Shown here: positions 57,183-64,000 of the stretch, in pieces
Layout: each line of letters opens with the position of its first letter
Position numbering within the stretch: the stretch's first letter is position 1
Assembly (NCBI RefSeq): GCF_014863355.1
Contig: NZ_JACZEP010000014.1
Span: 39,999 to 103,998, forward strand
Length of the DNA stretch: 64,000 nt
DNA from: Aminobacter carboxidus
GTDB taxonomy: Bacteria; Pseudomonadota; Alphaproteobacteria; Rhizobiales; Rhizobiaceae
Direction: 5' to 3'
Translations under genes and position numbers: made by a program
The notes under the pieces: model-generated
Database searches by the model: none
What the model was told of the DNA's origin: nothing
The model's input: the letters and a program-made list of their open reading frames with translations, nothing else

Positions 57183-58469
57183 ATGGACCTCCTCCGCGAC
57201 AACGAACTCATCTACGGGCGACTGCTTCCGGTCGACGAACCGCATTTGATCGACCGCTACAACAAGGCGCTGACGGCGTTCGGGCTCAAGCCGACGAAGC
57301 TGAAGAGTTTCGAGATCGACCGAACCGGCTTTTCGCCCGAGATCGCCGAGGAACTCGGCGACTACCAGTATCTCGATCCCAACGAGATCAACCGCCGCTT
57401 CATCATCCTGACGCCGTCGCAGATCGACCTGCCGGTGGTGCACACGGCGTTTTCCAACACCTCGCAGCTGCTGTTCGAGTTCATGTCAAAGAACCAGCGT
57501 GCCATCGACGCGCTGACGATCAAGGACGTGATCTATGGCGAGATCGAGGACTCGGTGTCCAAGGTCGAGGACATTGAGGACCTGCTGTCGATCAACCAGG
57601 TCGAGTTCCGCGTGCTTTCGGCCGAGGATGTGCTGGGCAAGGCAGCCGAGCTCGGCAAGCTAGTCGACAAGCTCAAGCAGGAACCCGAGGCCTGGCGCGA
57701 CGACGCCATGCTCCAACGCATGGTCGAGCTGGCCAAGGTCTGCGGCGACATCCGCGAGAACGCGCTGGTGCCTGACCAGGTGATCTTTCGCCACAACGCG
57801 TTCTGGACCAGCCATTTCGGCGGACTGTACGTCTTTGTCGATCCCGATGTGACGACAGTCATTTCCGACCCGTCGGCACCCGGCTTCCGCCGCTCGCGAC
57901 CGTGGCAGGTGAGCTATCTCTCGATCAAGGACGCCGACAAGGTGTTCAAGTTCCTGGCCTCGACCGGGCGGCTCGATTTGCCGCGCGCCTCGTGGATCGA
58001 AAGCTCCGGCTATCTCGAGCACCGCGCCGAAATGGCGGTGCGGGCGCTGATCCGCGAAGCCGAACCGAAGCGCGACATCGGCAAGGTCGACAAGGTCTGG
58101 CTGCAGACCTGGATCCACAGCCACGCCGATGTCATCAACCGCGACGGCAACTTCCCCTTCCTCAACGCCGCCAAGCGCGAGATCGCCCAGCTCGGCCAGC
58201 TAAGGCTCGAAGAAGTGTTTCCGCTGCATCGCTTCCTGGTGGTTCGGGCCAAGACCGACCATCCCGACGCCTGGCTGACCAACCGGCTGATCTCCGAATT
58301 CGTGCCGTCGGACTTCGTCTCGCGCTACGTCTTCAACAAGCAGGGCTTCTACAAGGACTATGAAGAGCTCAACGAGACCTGGCGATCCAATGTTGTCGAC
58401 ACGCTGAAAAGCACATATCTGAAAGACAAGGCGGCGTTCCGCGCACAGCTCTACGGCCTGACCGACTGA
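57183..58469 (+). CDS. DUF6638-like protein of the AAA+ cluster
   Basis: 428 aa, soluble, acidic. Blocks: LLRDNELIYGRLLPVDEPHL, FIILTPSQIDLPVVHTAFSN, FRHNAFWTSHFGGLYVFVDP and WLTNRLISEFVPSDFVSRYV. It resembles proteins grouped as DUF6638 in rhizobial genomes (assignment from memory); function unknown. The AAGGA used as Shine-Dalgarno (4 bases before the ATG) belongs to the flanking repeat. It ends 11 bases before the DUF2333 gene, so these two are certainly cotranscribed. Confidence 0.75.
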   Translation: MDLLRDNELIYGRLLPVDEPHLIDRYNKALTAFGLKPTKLKSFEIDRTGFSPEIAEELGDYQYLDPNEINRRFIILTPSQIDLPVVHTAFSNTSQLLFEFMSKNQRAIDALTIKDVIYGEIEDSVSKVEDIEDLLSINQVEFRVLSAEDVLGKAAELGKLVDKLKQEPEAWRDDAMLQRMVELAKVCGDIRENALVPDQVIFRHNAFWTSHFGGLYVFVDPDVTTVISDPSAPGFRRSRPWQVSYLSIKDADKVFKFLASTGRLDLPRASWIESSGYLEHRAEMAVRALIREAEPKRDIGKVDKVWLQTWIHSHADVINRDGNFPFLNAAKREIAQLGQLRLEEVFPLHRFLVVRAKTDHPDAWLTNRLISEFVPSDFVSRYVFNKQGFYKDYEELNETWRSNVVDTLKSTYLKDKAAFRAQLYGLTD

Positions 58470-58480
58470 GGGGGTTCCAT

Positions 58481-59605
58481 ATGCTTGATCCGATCGTGAA
58501 TTTCTTCACCCGGATGTTCCAGCTGATCGGCCGCGGCCTCGGCTTCGTCATCGGCATATTGCTGTGGCCGTTCATGTGGCTCGGCCGCTGGTACCTGCAG
58601 CGCGGCTTCATCCTCAAGGCTGTGGTTGGCGCGGCGATCGCCGGCCTGGTGGCATTGTATGGCTATTTCGTCTGGAACACCCAGGCTTGGACGAATTTCG
58701 ATCCCGACTACGTCGCCAAGCATAATTTCGAGAACCGCAACGTTTCGGCCGGTGAGCAGATCGTCGCCGGCGCCGGCACCGACACGGCCAAGACCTGCGG
58801 CCGCTCGGCGATCGCCGACATTTCGGCGGAACTGACCAATTTCAACGTCAACGAGAACGCCTGGATCTCGTCGATGATCCTCTACAAGACCGGCCTGTTC
58901 GGGTTGCCGTGGGATCACACGCCGTTCCTCGACAACAAGGCCTCGTTCCAGCGCGGCATCAACCAGGCGATCCGCCGCACGACGACGGAACTCGCCGACA
59001 ATCTTGGCCGCGTGCGCGGCACCAGCCAGGTCGATTCCGACCTCCAGGATGCGCGCGGCAACATGCAGTTCGACGAATACACCTGGTATTTCGGCCTGAC
59101 CCCGTTCGGCCCGAAGACGCCGACGCCAAGCTACTATCGTTCGGCGATCAAGAGCCTGAACAATTTCAACGGCCGCCTCGAGAAATGCCAGGCGGTGTTC
59201 GACGCCCGCGCCGACAATCTGATCCAGTTCATCGACCGCATCTCCAACGACATCGGCGCCACTTCGGCGATTCTCAAGGACCGGGCCGAGAACTTCAACA
59301 ATGGCTGGTTCGACCCGCGCGCCGACGACCGCTTCTGGTTCGCCTATGGCCAGCTCTACGGCTATTACGGCCTGCTCAAGGCGACCCATGCCGACTTCGA
59401 GGACGTGCTGCGCACCCGCAATCTCGACAATCTGTGGGACACGATGGAACAGCAGACACGCTCGGCGCTGAACATCCAGCCCTTCATCGTCTCCAACGGC
59501 GCCGAAGACGGCTGGTTCATGCCCTCGCACCTGATCACCATGGGCTTCTACATCCTGCGCGTGCGCTCAAATCTGGTCGAGATCAGCAACGTGCTGAGCA
59601 GGTAG
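58481..59605 (+). CDS. DUF2333 inner-membrane protein
   Basis: 374 aa. N-terminal membrane part with hydrophobic segments at about 10-32 (LIGRGLGFVIGILLWPFMWL) and 44-66 (ILKAVVGAAIAGLVALYGYF), then a large probably periplasmic domain of DUF2333 type: NENAWISSMILYKTGLFGLPWDHTPFLDNKASFQRG, DEYTWYFGLTP, and a helical RFWFAYGQLYGYYGLLKATH. Function unknown. It gives the cluster a membrane anchor. Followed by a repeat region and then fhs. Confidence 0.85.
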   Translation: MLDPIVNFFTRMFQLIGRGLGFVIGILLWPFMWLGRWYLQRGFILKAVVGAAIAGLVALYGYFVWNTQAWTNFDPDYVAKHNFENRNVSAGEQIVAGAGTDTAKTCGRSAIADISAELTNFNVNENAWISSMILYKTGLFGLPWDHTPFLDNKASFQRGINQAIRRTTTELADNLGRVRGTSQVDSDLQDARGNMQFDEYTWYFGLTPFGPKTPTPSYYRSAIKSLNNFNGRLEKCQAVFDARADNLIQFIDRISNDIGATSAILKDRAENFNNGWFDPRADDRFWFAYGQLYGYYGLLKATHADFEDVLRTRNLDNLWDTMEQQTRSALNIQPFIVSNGAEDGWFMPSHLITMGFYILRVRSNLVEISNVLSR

Positions 59606-59705
59606 CGAATGGCGAATAGGGAGTAGCGAATAGGGAGCCATGGGATAACGCGCTGTGCACCCACGGCCCCCTACTCACTAGTCCCTGCTCCCTGTTCGCT
59701 CTCTC
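59606..59705. repeat. GCGAATAGGGAG tandem and inverted repeat
   Basis: GCGAATAGGGAG at 59612-59623 and 59626-59637, with an inverted, partly diverged copy (CTACTCAC, CTCCCTGTTCGC) at 59671-59699. A dispersed intergenic palindrome at the end of the AAA+ cluster. Confidence 0.65.
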
Positions 59706-59831
59706 GCCGCTGTCGCAATCCGTGCATTGGGCGGCTGTTTTGAGACGGCAAGAAACGCCGATGTCGCGCTTCTATGGCCGCGACAGCGAAGGCGGCGACG
59801 TCATTAGCGTAAACACTGCGGAGGAGCCGTC

Positions 59832-61511
59832 ATGGCCGAATTCAAGACCGACATCGAGATCGCGCGTGCGGCGAAGAAGAAGCAGATCCAGGAGGTCGGC
59901 GCCAAGATCGGCATCCCGTCCGAGCATCTTTTGCCTTATGGCCACGACAAGGCGAAGATCTCGGCCGAGTTCATCGCCAATGCACGCAAGAACAAGGACG
60001 GCAAGCTGATCCTGGTCACCGCGATCAATCCGACGCCAGCAGGAGAAGGCAAGACCACGACGACGGTGGGCCTTGGCGACGGCTTGAACCGCATCGGCAA
60101 GAAGGCGATCGTGTGTATCCGTGAGGCGTCGCTCGGACCCAACTTCGGCGTCAAGGGCGGTGCTGCCGGTGGCGGTTATGCCCAGGTCGTGCCGATGGAG
60201 GACATGAACCTCCACTTCACCGGCGACTTCCACGCCATCACCACCGCGCACAATCTTTTGTCGGCGCTGATCGACAACCACATCTACTGGGGCAACGAGC
60301 TCGGCATCGACACCCGCCGCGTGGTGTGGCGCCGGGTGATGGACATGAACGACCGGGCGCTGCGCGAGATCAACTGCTCGCTCGGCGGCGTTGCCAACGG
60401 TTTTCCGCGTGAAGCCGGCTTCGACATCACAGTTGCCTCCGAAGTCATGGCAATCCTGTGCCTGGCGACCGACCTCAAGGATCTCGAAAAGCGTTTGGGC
60501 GACATCATCGTTGCCTATCGCCGCGACAAGACGGCGGTCTATGCCCGCGACCTCAAGGCCGACGGCGCAATGGCGGTGCTGCTCAAGGATGCGGTCCAGC
60601 CCAACCTGGTGCAGACGCTGGAAAACAACCCGGCCTTCGTCCATGGCGGCCCGTTCGCCAACATCGCCCATGGCTGCAACTCGGTGGTCGCCACCACCAC
60701 CGCCCTCAAGCTCGCCGACTATGTCGTCACCGAAGCCGGCTTCGGCGCTGACCTTGGTGCGGAGAAGTTCTTCGACATCAAGTGCCGCAAGGCGGGCCTC
60801 AAGCCGGCAGCTGCGGTCATCGTCGCCACCGTGCGCGCCATGAAGATGAATGGCGGCATCAAGAAAGAAGAGCTCGGCAAGGAAAATGTCGATGCGGTGA
60901 AGAAGGGCTGCGCCAACCTTGGCCGCCACATCGAGAATGTGAAGCAGTTCGGCGTGCCGGTCGTGGTGGCGATGAACCACTTCGTTTCCGACACCGACGC
61001 CGAGATCGCGGCGATGAAGGACTATGTCGCTTCGATGGGTGCCGAAGCGATCCTGTGCAAGCACTGGGCCAAGGGTTCGGCCGGCATCGAGGAGCTCGCC
61101 CACAAGGTGGTGCAGCTCGCTGAATCGGGTGCCTCGCAGTTCTCGCCGCTCTATCCCGACGAGATGAAGCTGTTCGACAAGATCGACACCATCGTCAAGC
61201 GCATCTATCGCGGCTCGGAGGCGATCGCCGACAAGTCGGTGCGCGACCAGCTGCATGCCTGGGAAGCCGCCGGCTATGGTCACCTGCCGGTGTGCATGGC
61301 CAAGACGCAATACTCGTTCTCGACCGACCCGAACCTGCGCGGCGCGCCTGTCGACCATGTCGTGCCGGTGCGTGAGGTCCGCCTTGCAGCCGGTGCCGGC
61401 TTCATCGTCGCCATCTGCGGTGAGATCATGACCATGCCCGGCCTGCCCAAGGCACCGTCATCGGAAAAGATCTTCCTCAACGAACAGGGCCAGATCGAAG
61501 GACTGTTCTGA
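59832..61511 (+). CDS. fhs: Formate-tetrahydrofolate ligase
   Basis: 559 aa, full length. Makes 10-formyl-THF from formate, THF and ATP (one-carbon metabolism). P-loop TPAGEGKTT at 68-76, then the signature [40 protein letters not shown]. The C-terminal block is [29 protein letters not shown] lies before the ATG. Monocistronic, closed by a long perfect terminator palindrome. Confidence 0.98.
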   Translation: MAEFKTDIEIARAAKKKQIQEVGAKIGIPSEHLLPYGHDKAKISAEFIANARKNKDGKLILVTAINPTPAGEGKTTTTVGLGDGLNRIGKKAIVCIREASLGPNFGVKGGAAGGGYAQVVPMEDMNLHFTGDFHAITTAHNLLSALIDNHIYWGNELGIDTRRVVWRRVMDMNDRALREINCSLGGVANGFPREAGFDITVASEVMAILCLATDLKDLEKRLGDIIVAYRRDKTAVYARDLKADGAMAVLLKDAVQPNLVQTLENNPAFVHGGPFANIAHGCNSVVATTTALKLADYVVTEAGFGADLGAEKFFDIKCRKAGLKPAAAVIVATVRAMKMNGGIKKEELGKENVDAVKKGCANLGRHIENVKQFGVPVVVAMNHFVSDTDAEIAAMKDYVASMGAEAILCKHWAKGSAGIEELAHKVVQLAESGASQFSPLYPDEMKLFDKIDTIVKRIYRGSEAIADKSVRDQLHAWEAAGYGHLPVCMAKTQYSFSTDPNLRGAPVDHVVPVREVRLAAGAGFIVAICGEIMTMPGLPKAPSSEKIFLNEQGQIEGLF

Positions 61512-61538
61512 GCTTAGGAACAAGCTTGCAGCAACCAA

Positions 61539-61568
61539 AAAGGGCAAGGCCTGCAGGCCTTGCCCTTT
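61539..61568 (+). terminator. Terminator of fhs
   Basis: Perfect 30-base palindrome centred on CTGCAG, arms AAAGGGCAAGGCCTG / CAGGCCTTGCCCTTT, 28 bases past the fhs stop. Symmetric, so it may also end the convergent MerR fragment. Confidence 0.88.
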
Positions 61569-61573
61569 CGATT

Positions 61574-61708
61574 TCAGGCGGCCTGGCGGCGCGCCCAGGC
61601 CTTCATCGCCACCGCGGGCTTGAGCAGACCGATGTCGTGATAGTGATGCAGCGTCCGGACCGTCACGCCGGCAAGCCGCGCCAGTTCACCCACAGTATAC
61701 GCCTTCAT
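61574..61708 (-). pseudogene. Truncated MerR-family regulator
   Basis: 44 codons. MKAYTVGELARLAGVTVRTL, then HHYHDIGLLKP, is the start of a MerR HTH domain (TipA-like: T-V-G-E-L-A, H-H-Y-x-x-I-G-L-L-K-P). It stops after VAMKAWARRQAA instead of continuing through the wing and effector domain (normally 120-250 aa). GGAGG lies 9 bases before the ATG, and a MerR-type operator lies upstream. Probably an inactivated remnant, although a short HTH peptide could still bind. Confidence 0.7.
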
Positions 61709-61736
61709 CCGACCATGCCTCCGCAGGACCAGATGA

Positions 61737-61766
61737 GTAGTCCCTCACGCCGCGTGAGGGTCAAGG
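61737..61766 (-). promoter_or_regulatory. MerR-type operator/promoter
   Basis: CCCTCACG-CCG-CGTGAGGG (61742-61760), a perfect dyad between TTGACC and TACTCA with a 19-base spacer on the minus strand. Over-long spacer plus dyad is the MerR promoter hallmark. Drives the MerR fragment. Confidence 0.7.
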
Positions 61767-61843
61767 GTGCTGAAATGATGCTGGAAATGGATATGGCCGC
61801 CGCGATAAGTCGCGGCGGCCGGCTGTCCTGGGAGGGAGTTGAC

Positions 61844-63016
61844 TCAAAAGATCGTGTCGATCGGCAGCCCCAGCGCCATGGCGCCGGCATACTGCGCCTG
61901 TGGGCCAGCCTGAAGCGGGTGGAAGCGCGCGGCCTGCATATCGCGGAAGCGGCGTTCGAGCCCCTTGTCGCGGTAGAAGGACGAGCCGCCGGCAAGTTCC
62001 ATGGCCAGTTCGACGACCTCGAGGCCGTGGCTGGCGACCAGCGCGCGACCGATCATCACCTCGTTGACGCTTTCCGCCGACGGGCTGTTGCGCCCGACCT
62101 CCTCGATCATCGCGTGATGAGCCATCTGGGCGGCGCGCAGCGCCGTATCCATGCGGCCGGCGAGGTTGAGCGCCGTCTCGCTCGTTGGCTTCTTCTTCGC
62201 GATCTCGACGGCGATGTCGCGCGCGCTCTCGGCGACGCCGAGATAGACGGCGTAGATCAGCGGGAAGGCGACGGTGGCGATGATCTGGAACACCGGGTGC
62301 CAGTGACCCGCCGCGCGCGAGAAGCTGACCGACGCGTCCGGCACGAACAGCCCGTCGATGACGACATCGTTGGAACCGGTGCCGCGCATGCCAAGCGTGC
62401 GCCAGTTGTCGGCAACGCTGACCTCGGGCGCTCGCATCGGCACGCCGAAATGGATGACCTTTTCAGTGCCATCGGCTTCGCAAGTGATCGCGCCAGTCAT
62501 CAGGATGTCGCCAGAGGCAGCGCCCGAGGTGAAAACCTTGCGCGCGGTGATGCGATAGCCGCCCTCGACCTTTTCTGCCTTGCCCGAGCCGCCGATCCAG
62601 TCGGACCCGCCTGATGACAGCAGGATGAGGTTTTCGGCGGCGACGCGCTTGAGCAGCGGTTCGACGGCGGCGACCTTCTGGTGGCGCCAGCGCCAGGCGG
62701 GAATGGCCACCTGATGGGTGTGCATGGCAAAGGCGAGCGCGGTCGAGCCGCAGGCACGCGCCATGATGCGCAGCATTTCCGCAAGCTCGGCCATGTCGGC
62801 GCCGCCACCACCGAGTTCGAGCGGCACGCCGGCACTGGCGAGGCCGGCCTTTTTCAAGAGGGCATAATTGTCGGCGACGAAGAAGTCGCCCTCGTCAAAC
62901 TGCCGTGCCCGCTCGGAAAGGGCCGGAACCAGATCGTGAGCCGCAGCGACCACATCGATCGGCATTGCACCTGTCACGCCGGCAGGTGCCAGCGCAGCGT
63001 TATCAAGACTTCTCAT
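61844..63016 (-). CDS. Acyl-CoA dehydrogenase family protein
   Basis: 390 aa. FAD enzyme of the acyl-CoA dehydrogenase fold. N-terminal helical domain, middle beta domain with ARKVFTSGAASGDILMTGA and NWRTLGMRGTGSNDVVIDG, C-terminal helical bundle. The typical catalytic Glu region is not obvious; AMELAGGSSFYRDKGLERRFRDM matches the end of the sub-group related to flavin monooxygenases such as DszC-like and acyl-CoA dehydrogenase-type 2 proteins. Substrate unknown. GGAG lies 8 bases before ATG 63016. Divergent from the HxlR regulator. Confidence 0.88.
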   Translation of the reverse strand: MRSLDNAALAPAGVTGAMPIDVVAAAHDLVPALSERARQFDEGDFFVADNYALLKKAGLASAGVPLELGGGGADMAELAEMLRIMARACGSTALAFAMHTHQVAIPAWRWRHQKVAAVEPLLKRVAAENLILLSSGGSDWIGGSGKAEKVEGGYRITARKVFTSGAASGDILMTGAITCEADGTEKVIHFGVPMRAPEVSVADNWRTLGMRGTGSNDVVIDGLFVPDASVSFSRAAGHWHPVFQIIATVAFPLIYAVYLGVAESARDIAVEIAKKKPTSETALNLAGRMDTALRAAQMAHHAMIEEVGRNSPSAESVNEVMIGRALVASHGLEVVELAMELAGGSSFYRDKGLERRFRDMQAARFHPLQAGPQAQYAGAMALGLPIDTIF

Positions 63017-63183
63017 CAAGTCGTCTCCTGTTGACCGGCAGGTCAGGCCCAAGGATCGCGCCAACGGCCGCTCCGGTCCAGTTCAGGAACTGAATCGCCA
63101 ACCGAGCCTGTCGTCCCTATGGGCTAGGTGCGAGCATGCTGCTTTTGCGCTATAAGGCGCGGGTCTCCTGCGAATGGTGCGAG

Positions 63184-63876
63184 ATGAGCGATCGCGGCGG
63201 TTACGGCCAGTTTTGCCCGGTTTCGATGGCGTCGGAAGTGCTGTGCACGCGCTGGACGACGCTGGTCGTGCGCGAAATGCTGATGGGGTCGAGCCGTTTC
63301 AACGACTTGCGCCGCGGCGTGCCACGCATGTCGCCGGCGCTGCTGTCCAAGCGGCTGAAGGAACTTGAGCGCGCTGGCGTGATCCAGACCGAGCGTGGCG
63401 GCGCGGGCAGCGTCGAATACCGGCTGACCGAAGCCGGAGAGGATTTGCGGCCGATCATCCTCGGCCTTGGCGACTGGGGCCATCGCTGGGTCGAATCCCA
63501 GCTAACCCTCAGGAATCTCGATCCTTCGCTGCTGATGTGGGACATGCGCCGCAACCTCAACCCGCAGCCCCTGCCGCCAAAACGCTGCACGATTCACTTT
63601 CTGTATCCCGAAGTGGCGAAAGCGCAGCAGAATTGGTGGCTGGTGGTCGCCGACGGTGCAGTCGACCTGTGCAATTCCGACCCGGGCTTCGATATCGACC
63701 TCGAGGTCAGGGGATCGCTGCGCAGCATGACATCGGTTTGGATGGGACTGTCCAAGCTCAATCAGGAACTCGATTCCGGCCGCTTGGAACTCGATGGCGA
63801 CGACAAGATCGCCCGCGCCATGCAGGCCTGGCTCGGCTTGAGCAGCTTCGCGCCGCTGGCGCGCCGGGCGCCCTAG
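63184..63876 (+). CDS. HxlR-family transcriptional regulator
   Basis: 230 aa. N-terminal winged-helix domain of HxlR type: GGYGQFCPVSMASEVLCTRWTTLVVREML, then FNDLRRGVPRMSPALLSKRLKELERAGVI and VEYRLTEAGEDLRPII. The C-terminal 110 residues are an added domain of SCP2-like kind. ATG 63184 gives the family's normal start; ATG 63136 is in frame and possible. Divergent from the acyl-CoA dehydrogenase gene, which it may regulate. Its stop codon touches the IS481-like gene end. Confidence 0.88.
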   Translation: MSDRGGYGQFCPVSMASEVLCTRWTTLVVREMLMGSSRFNDLRRGVPRMSPALLSKRLKELERAGVIQTERGGAGSVEYRLTEAGEDLRPIILGLGDWGHRWVESQLTLRNLDPSLLMWDMRRNLNPQPLPPKRCTIHFLYPEVAKAQQNWWLVVADGAVDLCNSDPGFDIDLEVRGSLRSMTSVWMGLSKLNQELDSGRLELDGDDKIARAMQAWLGLSSFAPLARRAP

Positions 63877-64000
63877 CTGTCGTTTCCAAGAAGGTTGTTC
63901 AGTCTTTGGAACGGGCTGATGCCGCCGAGTGCAGAGTGTGGGCGCGTTAGGTTGTAGTTTGCTGCCCAGTGGTGAATGGCTTTGGCGCGTTCGTTCGATG
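63873..64000 (-). mobile_element. IS481-like transposase, C-terminal end only
   Basis: Minus-strand frame reads RAKAIHHWAANYNLTRPHSA, then LGGISPFQRLNNLLGNDS and TAG. This is the typical end of IS481/IS3-type integrase-fold transposases (YN-x-x-RPHSALGG). The gene runs out of the window to the right. The stop codon overlaps the HxlR stop on the other strand, so one end of the element lies at about 63873-63880. Confidence 0.85.

Noticed and set aside
52195..59605. The AAA+ cluster as a phage-defence island
   Set aside because: The only nuclease-like gene is a truncated repeat-borne insertion; the other genes have native composition and no effector motif. I keep the system as unexplained and not as defence.

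Overview
The window reads as chromosomal DNA of a GC-rich alphaproteobacterium of the order Hyphomicrobiales (Rhizobiales), most like the Mesorhizobium/Aminobacter group. This is inferred from gene content and order (petABC, choXWV, moxR-DUF58-DUF4159, DUF1344 and DUF1059 small proteins, ClpS, an L25-Pth pair), from frequent ATGA/TGATG stop-start overlaps, and from rhizobial-type intergenic palindromes. No rRNA, tRNA, CRISPR array, prophage or plasmid backbone was seen. The only transposon sequence is the 3' end of an IS481-like transposase gene at the right edge.

1-11.2 kb: the 3' end of prs, a chromate-resistance pair (rhodanese-ChrB fusion plus ChrA), a TauE/SafE permease, rplY-pth behind a good sigma70-type promoter, a GFA protein, a RibD-C reductase, ychF, a candidate sRNA, an APH(3')-like kinase, corA and two tandem MaoC hydratases. 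11.3-18.5 kb: a covalent-FAD oxidase, a second RibD-C reductase, apt, the cytochrome bc1 operon petABC, a DUF6665-like protein and a GNAT acetyltransferase. 18.5-24.4 kb: three consecutive paralogous ABC exporters. 24.5-29.5 kb: a small orphan gene, trmL, soxR with its own SoxR box, an ECF sigma/anti-sigma pair divergent from a secreted DUF4394 protein, and a small locus in which an 85-aa gene has a decayed copy of itself on the far side of an unrelated 125-aa gene.

29.5-35.9 kb: hemF (TTG start), a DEAD-box helicase with a basic repeat tail, DUF1344 and DUF1059 proteins, and a three-gene operon DUF1285-NUDIX-CCA transferase. 36.2-43.1 kb: the overlapping operon moxR-DUF58-(BatA/DUF4159)-VWA-like membrane protein. 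43.2-47.0 kb: a 56-aa gene, a cold-shock gene whose 3' region shares an 18-nt element with the sRNA candidate near 7.95 kb, a run of very small conserved-looking genes (including a 46-aa one), clpS, DUF1428 and an AraC regulator. 47.3-51.3 kb: a lipoprotein/secreted-protein pair and the choline/betaine uptake operon choXWV with a terminator-like hairpin between choX and choW. 51.5 kb: thymidine kinase.

52.2-59.6 kb is the least explained part and my candidate for an undescribed system. It is a co-directional run of a long coiled-coil protein, an uncharacterised 382-aa protein, a 636-aa AAA+ ATPase, a DUF6638-like protein and a DUF2333 membrane protein. Its junctions have been colonised by large inverted repeats and by a truncated DUF559 nuclease remnant. 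59.8-64 kb: fhs, a truncated MerR regulator that still has an intact-looking operator, an acyl-CoA dehydrogenase divergent from an HxlR regulator, and the IS481-like transposase end.
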